64,000 nucleotides of DNA from Kitasatospora sp. MAP5-34 (GCF_029894335.1 NZ_JARXZC010000014.1:1-64000), one strand, 5' to 3'. Counted from the first letter of the stretch, positions 28,707 through 38,522 are shown. The notes: generated by a model from the letters alone, not told the origin. A program made the numbers and translations.

Positions 28707-30389
28707 ATGAGGGATGCAGTGGTCCGGCACCGCTCGGTGCGGCTGGCGGCCGTCGCGGTGGCCGGGCTGCTCGCGGGGTTGCTGCCCGGCGTCGAGTCGG
28801 CCTCGGGCGGCCAGGCCGGGCGGGTGTCGCTGACGTACAACTGCCGTTTCCCGGGCGGTGAACAGGATGTTTCGGTCGGCCTCGAGCAGTCCTACCCGGC
28901 CGTCGGGGCGGTCGAAAAGTCCATCCAGCCCGGTCCGTTGACGTTGACAGTGGCGCTCGCGCGGGCCGGCTCGGCGGTGCTGCTCCCGCCGGGCACGGTG
29001 GCGGTCGGCGGTACGGCCGGCCTGGCCGTCCGGATCACGCAGGGTACCTCCCGGGCGGACGCCGACTGGAACGGGCTGGCCGCGCCATCAACTCCGTTGG
29101 TGGGCAAGGGGGATCTGGTACTCACCTTCGCCGGCCCGGTGGCTCCCGTGAGCGTGACGGCGGGTGGCGCGGTCACCTTCGCGGCCGGTGACCTTGTGCT
29201 GGACCTGCTGGCCGAACGAGCCGGGCCGACCCCCACGCCGACCCCCACGCCGTCCCCGTCCCCGTCCGCGTCCCCGGCCTCGACCTTGGCGCCGCCGCCC
29301 GTTTCTGCTTCGGCGCCCCCGAAGGCGACGCCCCCGGCGGTCAAGACCCCGGCGCAGCCGGCTCCGGCCGCGCCGGTCGAGCTGGCCGTCTCGTGCGCTC
29401 TGCGGGCTGCTGGGGGAGCCCAGTTGGGTACCGTCCCCGTGCCGCTGGTCGGTCCGTCGCCCACCCCCGCGAAGCCGTCGGCGTCCACCTCCGCATCGTC
29501 ACGGCTGCCCTCTGCACCGCCGTCGGCGACGGCTGCCGGGACGCCGAGCGGGACCGGCAGCATCAGGATCGCCCCGGCCTTCCACTCGGGCCGGCACGAC
29601 TGCCCACCCCCTCCGGTCGGCGAGTTGGACAAGTCCAGGCTGCCGCCGGTGCCTCCGGGTGCGTTCGTCATCGTCCCGCCCAGTCCGCCGTCACCCGCCT
29701 GTGCCTATGCGGTCGGGTATGCCAACGTGGCGAAGCTCGGCCAGGCGTCGGTGGTCAACGATCCGGCGAAGAACCCGGCGATGGTCGTCCTGAACATGTC
29801 CAGGCGCTTCGTGCTGGACAACCCGGCCCAGTACATCGAGCAGGACGCCCTGGGCACGTTGACCCTGCCGGTCGCCGACACGACCTTCCTCACCTACGGC
29901 TTCATCCCCACCACCGCGAAGATGGAGCTGAAGCCGGTCGGTCTGATGACGATCGTGGTGACCGGCAGCACGGTGTGGCAGCAGCCGATCGAGTTCACCA
30001 TCGGCGGCTACCAGACGATGCGCCTCTTCGACGTCAGGGTCAACGGCACTCCGCTGGACGTCGGGCCCGACTGCCACACGGCCTCGAACATCAACCTGGT
30101 GCTCAGGGGCAAGGAGGACTCCTACCTCCCCGGCGGTGGCAACGGGCAGCCCGACTACTCGATCCAGGGCGGCGGCCCGTTGAGCCAGACCGACCTCTAC
30201 ATACCGGAGTTCACCGGCTGTGGCACCCACGGCGAGAACCTGGACGCCCTGTTCACCGCCGCCGTCTCCGGTCCGGCGAACTCCCTCAACCTCATCCAGG
30301 CGCCGCTCTGTACCCCGGACGGCACCACGGACCCCTCGAACGGGTGCTATCCGGAGATCCAGATTCCAGAACTTCCGCACCGCCGCTGA
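28707..30389 (+). CDS. Large secreted protein preceding the mce operon (DUF6801-like)
   Basis: 560 residues: signal peptide (about 1-33), a beta-rich N-terminal domain opening YNCRFPGGEQDVSVGLEQ (about 45-170) that recalls DUF6801, a Pro/Thr/Ser-rich spacer (about 172-285, PTPTPTPSPSPS) typical of a wall-spanning stalk, and a C-terminal domain (about 325-560) with cysteines that may pair. Likely exported and wall-associated. It ends 33 bp before the MceG-type ATPase gene, so it may be the first gene of the mce transcript and an extracellular component of the lipid importer; that role is inferred from position. Confidence 0.8.
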   Translation: MRDAVVRHRSVRLAAVAVAGLLAGLLPGVESASGGQAGRVSLTYNCRFPGGEQDVSVGLEQSYPAVGAVEKSIQPGPLTLTVALARAGSAVLLPPGTVAVGGTAGLAVRITQGTSRADADWNGLAAPSTPLVGKGDLVLTFAGPVAPVSVTAGGAVTFAAGDLVLDLLAERAGPTPTPTPTPSPSPSASPASTLAPPPVSASAPPKATPPAVKTPAQPAPAAPVELAVSCALRAAGGAQLGTVPVPLVGPSPTPAKPSASTSASSRLPSAPPSATAAGTPSGTGSIRIAPAFHSGRHDCPPPPVGELDKSRLPPVPPGAFVIVPPSPPSPACAYAVGYANVAKLGQASVVNDPAKNPAMVVLNMSRRFVLDNPAQYIEQDALGTLTLPVADTTFLTYGFIPTTAKMELKPVGLMTIVVTGSTVWQQPIEFTIGGYQTMRLFDVRVNGTPLDVGPDCHTASNINLVLRGKEDSYLPGGGNGQPDYSIQGGGPLSQTDLYIPEFTGCGTHGENLDALFTAAVSGPANSLNLIQAPLCTPDGTTDPSNGCYPEIQIPELPHRR

Positions 30390-30422
30390 TAGTTGTCTCC
30401 GCTGGAGCCCCTGGGAGGTGTC

Positions 30423-31400
30423 ATGGGAATCGAAGTGATCGTCGAGGGTCTGACGAAGTCCTTCGGACAGCAGACCGTCTGGGAGGATGTGACGCTCACT
30501 CTGCCGCCCGGTGAGGTCAGTGTGATGCTCGGTCCGTCGGGGACGGGCAAGACGGTCTTCCTCAAGTCGGTGATCGGGCTGCTCAAGCCCGAGCGGGGCC
30601 GGGTGTTGGTCAACGGCGTCGACATGGTGAACAGCCCCGAGCGGGACGTCTACGAGGCGCGCAAGCTGTTCGGCCTGATGTTCCAGGACGGCGCGCTCTT
30701 CGGGTCGATGAACCTGTTCGACAACATCGCCTTTCCGCTGCGTGAGCACACTCGCAGAAAGGAGTCCGAGATCCGCCGGATCGTCATGGAGCGGATGGAC
30801 ATGGTCGGACTCCTGGGCGCCGAGCGGAAGTTGCCCGGTGAGATCTCCGGCGGGATGCGCAAGCGCGCCGGTCTGGCCCGCGCACTGGTACTGGACCCGC
30901 AGATCATCCTCTGCGACGAGCCGGACTCCGGGCTCGACCCGGTGCGGACCTCCTACCTCTCGCAGCTCCTGATCGATCTCAACGCGCAGATCGACGCCAC
31001 CATGCTGATCGTCACCCACAATCTCGACATCGCCGCGACCGTGCCGGACAACATGGGCATGCTGTTCCGGCGCCGGCTGGTCGCCTTCGGCCCGCGTGAA
31101 CTGCTGCTCACCAGTGAGGAACCGGTGGTGGAGCAGTTCCTCAGCGGTCGGCGGGCCGGCCCGATCGGCATGTCGGAGGAGAAGGACGAGGCCGCCCTCG
31201 CCCTGGAGCAGCGGGAAGCGCTGCCGACCCCGCCGCGCCGGGCGCTCGTCCCGCAGCTGGAGCCGTCGGCGGGTCTCGGGCCCAGGCAGGCGGTGCAGCG
31301 GCGCCGGGCGCGGGTGCTGGCGATGTGGGACCAACTGCCGCCCGCAGCACGGGAGGCGGTCCGGGCCGGGCTCGCCTCCGTACCGGGAGAGTCGGTATGA
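30423..31400 (+). CDS. mceG: Mce/Mla-type ABC transporter ATPase (MceG/MlaF-like)
   Basis: Energises the lipid importer. Walker A GPSGTGKT (37-44), the Q-loop region FGLMFQDGALFGSMNLFDNI, signature ISGGMRKRAGLARAL, Walker B ILCDEPDSGLDP and the switch His in VTHNL are all intact. The 325-residue chain carries a C-terminal extension of about 80 residues with basic clusters, as in mycobacterial MceG. ATG at 30423 with GGGAGG upstream. Its stop overlaps the first permease start in ATGA. Linked mceG is notable because in mycobacteria it is usually elsewhere. Confidence 0.95.
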   Translation: MGIEVIVEGLTKSFGQQTVWEDVTLTLPPGEVSVMLGPSGTGKTVFLKSVIGLLKPERGRVLVNGVDMVNSPERDVYEARKLFGLMFQDGALFGSMNLFDNIAFPLREHTRRKESEIRRIVMERMDMVGLLGAERKLPGEISGGMRKRAGLARALVLDPQIILCDEPDSGLDPVRTSYLSQLLIDLNAQIDATMLIVTHNLDIAATVPDNMGMLFRRRLVAFGPRELLLTSEEPVVEQFLSGRRAGPIGMSEEKDEAALALEQREALPTPPRRALVPQLEPSAGLGPRQAVQRRRARVLAMWDQLPPAAREAVRAGLASVPGESV

Positions 31401-32182
31401 CGGCCCCCGCGCAGTTGCCCGGCCTCGGCGCCCTGCGGCAGACCGGGCAGCTCTTCCAGCTCTCCGCGACGACCGTCCGGGACACCTTCCGGCGGCCGTT
31501 CCAAGTGCGTGAGCTGATCGAGCAGTTCTGGTTCGTGGCCAGCGTGACCATCCTGCCCGCCGCCCTGGTCTCGATCCCGTTCGGTGCCGTGATCGCCCTC
31601 CAGGTCGGTTCGCTGGCCCAGCAGTTGGGCGCGCAGTCGTTCACCGGTGGAGCGAGTGTGCTCGCGGTGATCCAGCAGGCCAGCCCGCTGATCGTCGCAC
31701 TGCTGATCGCGGGGGCGGGCGGAGCGGCGATCTGCGCCGACCTCGGGTCGCGCAAGATCCGGGAGGAGCTGGACGCGATGGCGGTGATGGGAGTGTCGCC
31801 CATCCAACGGCTGGTCGTGCCACGCGTGTTGGCGACCATGCTGGTCGCCGTCCTGCTCAACGGGCTGGTCTCGGTGGTCGGCACGCTGGGCGGCTACTTC
31901 TTCAACGTGATCATGCAGCACGGCACGCCCGGCGCGTACCTCTCCAGCTTCTCGGCCCTCGCCCAGCTCCCCGACCTCTACGTCAGCGAGTTCAAGGCGC
32001 TGGTCTTCGGCTTCATCGCCGGCATCGTCGCCGCCTACCGGGGGCTGAACCCGCGCGGCGGGCCGAAGGGCGTCGGGGACGCCGTCAACCAGTCGGTGGT
32101 CATCACCTTCCTGCTCCTGTTCCTGGTGAACGTCGTGATCACCGGCATCTACCTCCAGATCGTCCCGCAGAAGGGAGCCTGA
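31397..32182 (+). CDS. yrbEA: MlaE/YrbE-type permease, first copy
   Basis: 261-residue integral membrane subunit of the Mce importer with about five to six hydrophobic segments. The EExEA-like cytoplasmic loop that contacts the ATPase is visible as GSRKIREELDAMAVMGVSP (about 115-135). The ATG start overlaps the mceG stop, and the second permease begins 4 bp after its own stop. It would pair with the second permease as the membrane core beneath the Mce ring or tube. Confidence 0.95.
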   Translation: MTAPAQLPGLGALRQTGQLFQLSATTVRDTFRRPFQVRELIEQFWFVASVTILPAALVSIPFGAVIALQVGSLAQQLGAQSFTGGASVLAVIQQASPLIVALLIAGAGGAAICADLGSRKIREELDAMAVMGVSPIQRLVVPRVLATMLVAVLLNGLVSVVGTLGGYFFNVIMQHGTPGAYLSSFSALAQLPDLYVSEFKALVFGFIAGIVAAYRGLNPRGGPKGVGDAVNQSVVITFLLLFLVNVVITGIYLQIVPQKGA

Positions 32183-32185
32183 GCG

Positions 32186-32989
32186 GTGGCACTCCTGGAC
32201 AAGCTGGACGAGAGCGGCGACCACCTCCTCTTCCACCTCACCGCGTTGCTCTGGATACCGCGCACCCTGCGCCGCTACTCGAAGGAAGTCCGGCGCCTGC
32301 TGGCCGAGGTGGCGTTCGGCAGCGGCGGCCTGGGCGTCATCGGCGGGACGATCGGCGTGATGATCGGGATGACGCTCTTCACCGGCACGGTGGTCGGCCT
32401 CCAGGGCTACGCGGCGATGAACGAGCTCGGGACCGCCGCGTTCACCGGGTTCATCTCGGCGTACTTCAACACCCGGGAGATCGCGCCGCTGGTCGCCGGA
32501 CTCGCCCTCTCCGCGACGGTGGGGGCCGGGTTCACCGCGCAGCTCGGCGCGATGCGGATCAACGAGGAGGTCGACGCGCTGGAGGGGATGGGCGTCCGCA
32601 GCATGCCGTACCTCGTCACCACCCGGATCATCGCGGGCGTGGTGGCGATCATCCCGCTGTACGGGATCGGGCTGCTCAGCTCGTACGTCGCCTCGCGCGC
32701 CGTGACGGTGTACCTCAACGGGCAGTCGCAGGGCACCTACGACCACTACTTCAACCTGTTCCTCTCCCCGGCCGACGTGCTGCTCTCCACGCTGAAAGTG
32801 CTGATGTTCAGCGTGATCGTGATACTCGCGCACTGCTACTACGGCTTCAACGCCAAGGGCGGCCCGGCCGGGGTCGGTATCGCCGTCGGGCGCTCGGTGC
32901 GGAACGCCATCGTGATCATCAGCATCGCGGACTTCTTCCTCAGCCTCGCGATCTGGGGCGCGACCACGACGGTGCGGGTGGCCGGATGA
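32186..32989 (+). CDS. yrbEB: MlaE/YrbE-type permease, second copy
   Basis: 267 residues and paralogous to the preceding permease. The coupling loop reads AQLGAMRINEEVDALEGMGVRSMP (about 114-137), and hydrophobic segments flank it on both sides. GTG start at 32186. Its stop overlaps the mceA start in ATGA. The N-terminal 45 residues are cytosolic and more charged than in the first permease. Confidence 0.95.
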   Translation: MALLDKLDESGDHLLFHLTALLWIPRTLRRYSKEVRRLLAEVAFGSGGLGVIGGTIGVMIGMTLFTGTVVGLQGYAAMNELGTAAFTGFISAYFNTREIAPLVAGLALSATVGAGFTAQLGAMRINEEVDALEGMGVRSMPYLVTTRIIAGVVAIIPLYGIGLLSSYVASRAVTVYLNGQSQGTYDHYFNLFLSPADVLLSTLKVLMFSVIVILAHCYYGFNAKGGPAGVGIAVGRSVRNAIVIISIADFFLSLAIWGATTTVRVAG

Positions 32990-34233
32990 ACGCCCGTACG
33001 GTGGGCCGCAGATCGGCCGGGGTGGTCTTCCTGCTGGTGCCGGCGCTGCTCGCCTGGCTCGCGGTGGCGGTCTACGACAAGACGTTCACCGACTCCGCCG
33101 ACATCTTCGTGGAGGCCGGCAGCGTCGGTCACGAGATGCAGCTCAACGCGGACGTGAAGCTGCGCGGTGTGGTGGTCGGGCAGGTCCGGGGGATCAGCGC
33201 CGACGGCGACGGCGCCCGGCTCACCCTCGCGATCGACCCGGCGAAGCTCCGGCAGATCCCGGCCGACGTCTCGGCGCAGATGCTGCCCACCACGCTCTTC
33301 GGCGAGCGCTTCGTGGCCCTCGTCCCCGCCGTGCACGCCTCGGGCGCCTCGCACGCCTCGGGCGCTTCGTTGGGCGCGGGCACGGTGATCCAGCAGGACC
33401 GCTCCAGCGACGCCATCGAACTCCAGCAGGTCCTGGACCACTTGATGCCGCTGCTGACCGCCGTCCAGCCGACGGAGCTCTCGGCCACCCTGGGGGCCGT
33501 CGCGACCGCGCTGGACGGGCGCGGTGCCCAGCTCGGCACCACCCTGACGCAGCTGGACGCCTATCTGCGCAGGCTCAACCCCCAACTGCCCGTCCTCAAC
33601 AGCGACATCCAGGAGCTGGTGAAGGTCAGCCAGGTCTACGACCAGGCCGCGCCGGACATCGTGCAGGCGCTCACCGAGTTCACCCGGACCAGCGGCACCG
33701 TCGCCGAGCAGCAGGCGGGCCTCAGCTCGCTCTACGGCGCCACGACGGCCACGGCCCAGGACCTGACCACCTTCCTCCAGCAGAACAAGGACAACCTGAT
33801 CCGGCTCGCCGCCGACAGCGCGGGCACCCTCAACCTGCTGGCCGAGTACGCTCCTTCGTTCCCCTGCACCCTACGGACACTGGCGGCCTTCGTCCCCGTC
33901 ATGGACAAGGCGCTCGGCAAGGGCACGGCTGAGCCGGGGCTGCACGTCAACGTCACCACCGTCCCCTCGCGCGGCCGGTACGTGCCCGGGATCGACACCC
34001 CGGTCTACTCGGCCAGCGGCGGTCCGCAGTGCTACGCCGTCCCGTACACCGGCCGGACGACCCCGGTCGCGGCTGCCGACAGCTCGCTCGGGCTGCCCAA
34101 CTCCCCGCAGGAGAACGAACTTGTGAGCGAACTGCTGAGCCCCGGCCTGGATCCGGCCGCGCAGGCCGTCCCAGACTGGGCGAGCGTGCTGGTCGGGCCG
34201 GTCTTCCGTGGGGCGGAGGTGACGCTGAAATGA
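32986..34233 (+). CDS. mceA: Mce family protein MceA
   Basis: First of six Mce subunits. N-terminal membrane anchor (about 10-30), MlaD/Mce domain (about 35-110; LNADVKLRGVVVGQVRGIS), then a long helical region with repeated Gln/Leu motifs that in Mce complexes builds the lipid-conducting tube. A small Ala-Ser-Gly-His insert (HASGASHASGASLGA) follows the Mce domain, and a C-terminal domain carries two cysteines. 415 residues. Overlaps both neighbours by four bases. Confidence 0.93.
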   Translation: MNARTVGRRSAGVVFLLVPALLAWLAVAVYDKTFTDSADIFVEAGSVGHEMQLNADVKLRGVVVGQVRGISADGDGARLTLAIDPAKLRQIPADVSAQMLPTTLFGERFVALVPAVHASGASHASGASLGAGTVIQQDRSSDAIELQQVLDHLMPLLTAVQPTELSATLGAVATALDGRGAQLGTTLTQLDAYLRRLNPQLPVLNSDIQELVKVSQVYDQAAPDIVQALTEFTRTSGTVAEQQAGLSSLYGATTATAQDLTTFLQQNKDNLIRLAADSAGTLNLLAEYAPSFPCTLRTLAAFVPVMDKALGKGTAEPGLHVNVTTVPSRGRYVPGIDTPVYSASGGPQCYAVPYTGRTTPVAAADSSLGLPNSPQENELVSELLSPGLDPAAQAVPDWASVLVGPVFRGAEVTLK

Positions 34234-35300
34234 CGGGCGGCGACGGTGACATGAAGGGAAGCGCTGGAGTCGGGCGCCGCAGCCTCGCGGGCCCACTCGC
34301 CAAGTCGATCGTCTTCATCCTGGTCACGGCCCTGGCCACCACCGTGCTCGCGTTGAGCATCGCCGACACCGGGGTCGGCTCCACCGTCGGCTACGGTGCC
34401 CGCTTCACCGACGTCACCGGGCTGTCCGCCGGGGACAGCGTACGGATCGCGGGGGTGAAGGTCGGCCAGGTGGACAGCGTGGGCGTGGTGGACCACCGGA
34501 TCGCCCTGGTGCACTTCTCCGTCGAGAAGGGCCGCCCGCTGCCCGCCTCGGTGACGGCCTCCGTCAAGTACCTCAACCTGGTCGGACAGCGGTACGTCGA
34601 CCTGGAGCGCGGCACCGGTGCGGTGGACCGCGACCTCGCCCCGGGCTCGACCATCCCGCTGGACCGGACCACGCCCGCGCTGGACCTGACGCAGCTGTTC
34701 AACGGCTTCCAGCCGCTCTTCCAGGGCCTGTCGCCGAACGACGTCAACCAACTCGCGGGCGAGATCGTCCAGGTGCTGCAGGGCGAGGGCGGCACGGTCG
34801 ACAGCCTGCTGCAGACGGTCGGTTCGCTGACCAGCACGCTGGCGGGCAAGGACCAGGTGATCGGACAGGTCGTCGACAACCTCAACTCCGTGCTGACCAC
34901 CGTCAACACCCGCGAGGCCGGCTTCAACGACCTGGTGACCACCCTGCAGCAACTGGTCAGCGGCTTCGCGGGGGACCGGAAGCCGATCGGGGACTCGATC
35001 ACCGCGATCTCCCAACTCGCCACCAGCACAGCCGGGTTGCTCGCCGATGGCCGGGCGCCGCTGAAGGACTCGATCGCCCAGCTCGGCCGGCTCTCCACCA
35101 ACCTGGCCGACAGCACCCCGCAGTTGGAGAGCTTCCTGCGGAACACCCCCGAGAAGATGCGAACCATCGGGCGGCTCGCCAGCTATGGCTCCTGGCTCAA
35201 CCTCTACCTCTGCGAGGCCAAGGTGTCCGGCGTGACCTCCTCGGAGGGTGGCCCGCCGCCCACCGGCGTCGCGATCACGGCAGCGAGGTGCCAGGGATGA
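34230..35300 (+). CDS. mceB: Mce family protein MceB
   Basis: 356 residues: short cytoplasmic N-terminus, membrane anchor (IVFILVTALATTVLAL, about 28-43), Mce domain with TGLSAGDSVRIAGVKVGQVDSV (about 66-87), helical tube region, and a short C-terminus with a Cys pair. The ATG is fixed by the ATGA overlap with mceA; longer upstream readings are antisense or out-of-frame noise. Confidence 0.93.
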   Translation: MTGGDGDMKGSAGVGRRSLAGPLAKSIVFILVTALATTVLALSIADTGVGSTVGYGARFTDVTGLSAGDSVRIAGVKVGQVDSVGVVDHRIALVHFSVEKGRPLPASVTASVKYLNLVGQRYVDLERGTGAVDRDLAPGSTIPLDRTTPALDLTQLFNGFQPLFQGLSPNDVNQLAGEIVQVLQGEGGTVDSLLQTVGSLTSTLAGKDQVIGQVVDNLNSVLTTVNTREAGFNDLVTTLQQLVSGFAGDRKPIGDSITAISQLATSTAGLLADGRAPLKDSIAQLGRLSTNLADSTPQLESFLRNTPEKMRTIGRLASYGSWLNLYLCEAKVSGVTSSEGGPPPTGVAITAARCQG

Positions 35301-36367
35301 GGCTCTCCACCGGGACACCGCTCTTCAGGGCACGGCTCCTTGGGGCGCCGCTCTTCAGGCCGCTGCGCGAACGCAACCCCGTCACGGTCGGGGCCGTCGG
35401 CCTGCTGCTGCTCGTGCTGCTCGGCGCGGTCGCCTACCGGGCCGACGCCCTGCCCCTGATCGGCGGCGGCACGGCCTACACCGCCGACTTCACCGAGGCG
35501 GCGGGCCTGCGGCCCGGTAACGAGGTGCGGGTCGCGGGGGCGAAGGTCGGCCAGGTGACCGGGGTGGCGCTCGACGGCGCCAAGGTCAAGGTCACCTTCA
35601 AGGTCCAGGACGCCTGGATCGGCAACGCGAGTACCGCCGCGATCGGCATCAAGACGCTGCTCGGCGAGAAGTACCTCGCCGTCGACCCACTCGGCACCGA
35701 CCGGCAGGACCCGGCGGCCCGCATCCCGGAGAGCCGGACCACCTCGCCGTACGACGTCACCCAGGCGCTCGACGGGCTCGGGCAGACCTTCGGCGCGATC
35801 GACGGCAAGCAGCTCGCGCAGAGCTTCCAGGCCATCGCCGACACCTTCAAGGACACCCCGGCCTCGGTCCGCAGCGCGGCCGACGGGCTCTCCGCCCTGT
35901 CGAAGACCATCTCCAGCCGGGATGCCCAGCTCGCGAAGCTGCTGGACGGCAGCAAGCAGCTCACCCAGACCCTCGCCGACCAGGACGGCCGCTTCGAGAA
36001 ACTGCTCTCGGACGGGAATCTCCTGCTCGGCGAGGTCCAGCAACGGCGTGATGCCATCCACCAACTGCTCACCGGCACCACGGATCTGGGCACCCAGATC
36101 AGCGGACTGGTGGCCGACGACAACCGGCAGTTGGCGCCCACGCTGGACGCACTCGACCGGGTCACCACCGTGCTGGCCGCCAACCAGAGCAGTCTGGACC
36201 AGGCCCTCGCGCTGGCCGGGCCGTACTACCGGCTGGTCGGCAACACGCTCGGCAACGGGCGCTGGTTCGACAGCTATCTGTGCGGGATCGTCCCCAAGAA
36301 CTACCTGCCTGCCGGGAGTTCACCCCAGAGCGGCTGCCTGCCGCCCAAGCCCCAAGGTGGTCGGTGA
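35297..36367 (+). CDS. mceC: Mce family protein MceC
   Basis: 356 residues. Basic leader, membrane anchor (VTVGAVGLLLLVLLGAVAY, about 29-47), Mce domain (AAGLRPGNEVRVAGAKVGQVTGVAL, about 69-93), long alpha-helical stretch, and a C-terminal Cys pair. It starts in the ATGA overlap with mceB and its stop touches the mceD start. Confidence 0.93.
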   Translation: MRLSTGTPLFRARLLGAPLFRPLRERNPVTVGAVGLLLLVLLGAVAYRADALPLIGGGTAYTADFTEAAGLRPGNEVRVAGAKVGQVTGVALDGAKVKVTFKVQDAWIGNASTAAIGIKTLLGEKYLAVDPLGTDRQDPAARIPESRTTSPYDVTQALDGLGQTFGAIDGKQLAQSFQAIADTFKDTPASVRSAADGLSALSKTISSRDAQLAKLLDGSKQLTQTLADQDGRFEKLLSDGNLLLGEVQQRRDAIHQLLTGTTDLGTQISGLVADDNRQLAPTLDALDRVTTVLAANQSSLDQALALAGPYYRLVGNTLGNGRWFDSYLCGIVPKNYLPAGSSPQSGCLPPKPQGGR

Positions 36368-37407
36368 TGAGGCGGATCCACGTCTTCGCGGCCGCGCTGG
36401 TGGTGGCCGTCGGCTTGGTCACGACGGGGGTCGAGGTCTCCTCGGGCGCCGGGCAGAAGCATTTCACCGCGTACTTCGACCACGCCGTCGGCGTGTACGC
36501 CGGATCCGACCTGCGGGTGCTCGGGGTGAAGGTCGGCACGGTCAACTCGGTGCAGCCGCAGGGCACTCAGGTCAAGGTGAGCCTCACGCTCGACGCGGGA
36601 GTGAGGATACCGGCCGGTGCGGGGGCCGTGGTGGTCGCGCCGAGCGTCGTCTCCGACCGCTACATCCAGCTCAGCCCGGCCTACACCGGCGGACCCGAAC
36701 TGGCCGACCACGCGCAGATACCGATCGGACGCACCGCCACCCCGGTCGAGATCGACCAGCTCTACCAGTCGATCACGCAGCTCAGCGACGCCCTCGGCCC
36801 GAACGGCGCCAACGCCACCGGCGCGCTCTCCCGGCTGCTCGACACCGGGGCGCAGAACCTGGACGGGAACGGCCAGGCGATCGGTGACACCATCGCGCAG
36901 CTCGGGCAGGCGAGCAGGACGCTCTCCGACCACAGCGGCGACCTGTTCGCGACCCTCAGCTACCTGCAGTCCTTCACCACCATGCTGAAGGACAACGACA
37001 CCAAGGTACGCGCCGCCACCGACCAACTCTCCACCGTCTCCGGCTTCCTGGCCGCCGACCGGCAGGACCTGGGCGCCGCGCTGCAGCAACTCGCCACCGC
37101 ACTCGGCCAGGTGAAGGGGTTCATCCAGGACAACCGGGCCCGGCTGAAGTCGAGCATCGACAAGCTCACCCCGATCACCCAGACCCTGGTGGACCAACGC
37201 GCCTCGCTCGCCGAACTCCTGGACACCGCACCCCTGGCGGTGGACAACGCACTGAGCGCGTACGATCCGGCGTACGGGACGCTCGACGGCCGGGCGAACC
37301 TCAACGAGCTGAGCGGGCAGTCCGTACTGCCACTCCCGCTGCCGCTGCCGCTGCCGGGTGTCGGCACCCTCCACAGTACCGGCAGTACGACGGGAGCGGC
37401 CCGATGA
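36367..37407 (+). CDS. mceD: Mce family protein MceD
   Basis: 346 residues. N-terminal hydrophobic segment (HVFAAALVVAVGLVTTG, about 5-21), Mce domain (GVYAGSDLRVLGVKVGTVNSVQ), helical region, and a C-terminal tail containing a Leu-Pro repeat (LPLPLPLPLPG). ATG at 36367 overlaps the mceC stop by one base; a GTG at 36364 would give the GTGA overlap common in this operon. Confidence 0.92.
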   Translation: MRRIHVFAAALVVAVGLVTTGVEVSSGAGQKHFTAYFDHAVGVYAGSDLRVLGVKVGTVNSVQPQGTQVKVSLTLDAGVRIPAGAGAVVVAPSVVSDRYIQLSPAYTGGPELADHAQIPIGRTATPVEIDQLYQSITQLSDALGPNGANATGALSRLLDTGAQNLDGNGQAIGDTIAQLGQASRTLSDHSGDLFATLSYLQSFTTMLKDNDTKVRAATDQLSTVSGFLAADRQDLGAALQQLATALGQVKGFIQDNRARLKSSIDKLTPITQTLVDQRASLAELLDTAPLAVDNALSAYDPAYGTLDGRANLNELSGQSVLPLPLPLPLPGVGTLHSTGSTTGAAR

Positions 37408-38522
37408 GACGTCCAACTGTCGCCGCCGCACTGCTCGCTGTGCTGAGCCTGGCCGGGTGCTCGGCCTCCTTCCACGGCATCCAGGGCCTCACGCTGCCCG
37501 GCGGAGCCGACCTCGGGGCTCATCCGTACCGGATCACGGCGAACTTCGCCGACGTGCTCAGCCTCGTCCCGCAGGCCGCCGTCAAGGTGAACGACGTGGC
37601 CGTCGGCCGGGTCACCGCGATCTCGCTGGGCGCCGACGGCTGGTCGGCGGTGGTCACCATGAAGGTGAACGGAGACGTGCGGCTGCCGGCCAACGCCTAC
37701 GCCCACCTTGAGCAGTCCAGCCTGCTGGGCGAGAAGTACGTCCAGCTCTCCGCGCCGCCCGCGGAGCAGAACCCCGAGGGCAGGCTCGCCGACGGAGCGG
37801 CCATCCCGGTCTCCCGTACCAGCCGCAACCCCGAGGTCGAGGAGGTCTTCGGGGCGCTCTCGATGCTCCTCAACGGCGGTGGCGTCAGCCAACTCAGGAC
37901 CATCACCGTCGAACTCGACAAGGCGCTCACCGGCAACGAGCCGCAGATTCGCTCGATGCTCACCCAGGTGAACACCCTGGTCTCCGACCTCGACGCGCAC
38001 AAGCAGGACATCACCGACGCGCTGGACGGCGTCGACCGGCTGTCCGCCACCCTGGCCAACCGTGACCAGCAGATCGGCACGGTGCTCACCGACCTCAGCC
38101 CCGGTCTCAAAGTCCTGGACCAGCAGCGCGGTTCACTGGTCACGATGCTCCGCGCGCTCGACGGCTTGTCCGGCGTGGCCGTCGACACCGTCAACCGCAG
38201 CAAGGCCGACCTGGTCGCCGACCTCCAGGGGCTCGCCCCCACCCTGCGCCAACTCGCCGACGCCGGAAAGGCGCTGCCGGACTCGCTGCAGGTCCTGCTG
38301 ACCTATCCGTTCACCGACGAGGTGCTGCGCGGAGTGAAGGGCGACTACCTGAACGTGTACCTGAACCTGACCGCCGCCCCCGGTACCCAGATCATCCCCG
38401 CCCTGCAACCGCAGGACAACGCACCCCCGCCGCCGCCGAGTCCCGCACCGCAGCAGCTCCCGATGCCCCAGCTCCCGATGCCACTGCCCCCGGTCACCCC
38501 ACCCGCCGGCGGAGGCCGCTGA
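37404..38522 (+). CDS. mceE: Mce family lipoprotein MceE
   Basis: 372 residues with a lipoprotein signal peptide whose lipobox is SLAGC (lipidated Cys19). The Mce domain follows (LVPQAAVKVNDVAVGRVTAIS), then the helical region and a Pro-rich C-terminus. MceE is the lipid-anchored member in canonical mce operons, so the gene order here is the standard one. Four-base overlap with mceD; its stop touches the mceF start. Confidence 0.94.
   Translation: MRRPTVAAALLAVLSLAGCSASFHGIQGLTLPGGADLGAHPYRITANFADVLSLVPQAAVKVNDVAVGRVTAISLGADGWSAVVTMKVNGDVRLPANAYAHLEQSSLLGEKYVQLSAPPAEQNPEGRLADGAAIPVSRTSRNPEVEEVFGALSMLLNGGGVSQLRTITVELDKALTGNEPQIRSMLTQVNTLVSDLDAHKQDITDALDGVDRLSATLANRDQQIGTVLTDLSPGLKVLDQQRGSLVTMLRALDGLSGVAVDTVNRSKADLVADLQGLAPTLRQLADAGKALPDSLQVLLTYPFTDEVLRGVKGDYLNVYLNLTAAPGTQIIPALQPQDNAPPPPPSPAPQQLPMPQLPMPLPPVTPPAGGGR

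Noticed and set aside
29220..29560. Repeated CCCACGCCGACC-type units that could suggest a DNA repeat array or CRISPR
   Set aside because: They encode the Pro/Thr/Ser stalk of the secreted protein; units are irregular and there are no spacers.
37330..37365. CTGCCGCTG tandem units at the end of mceD
   Set aside because: Simple codon repetition for a Leu-Pro tail, with no sign of a separate element.
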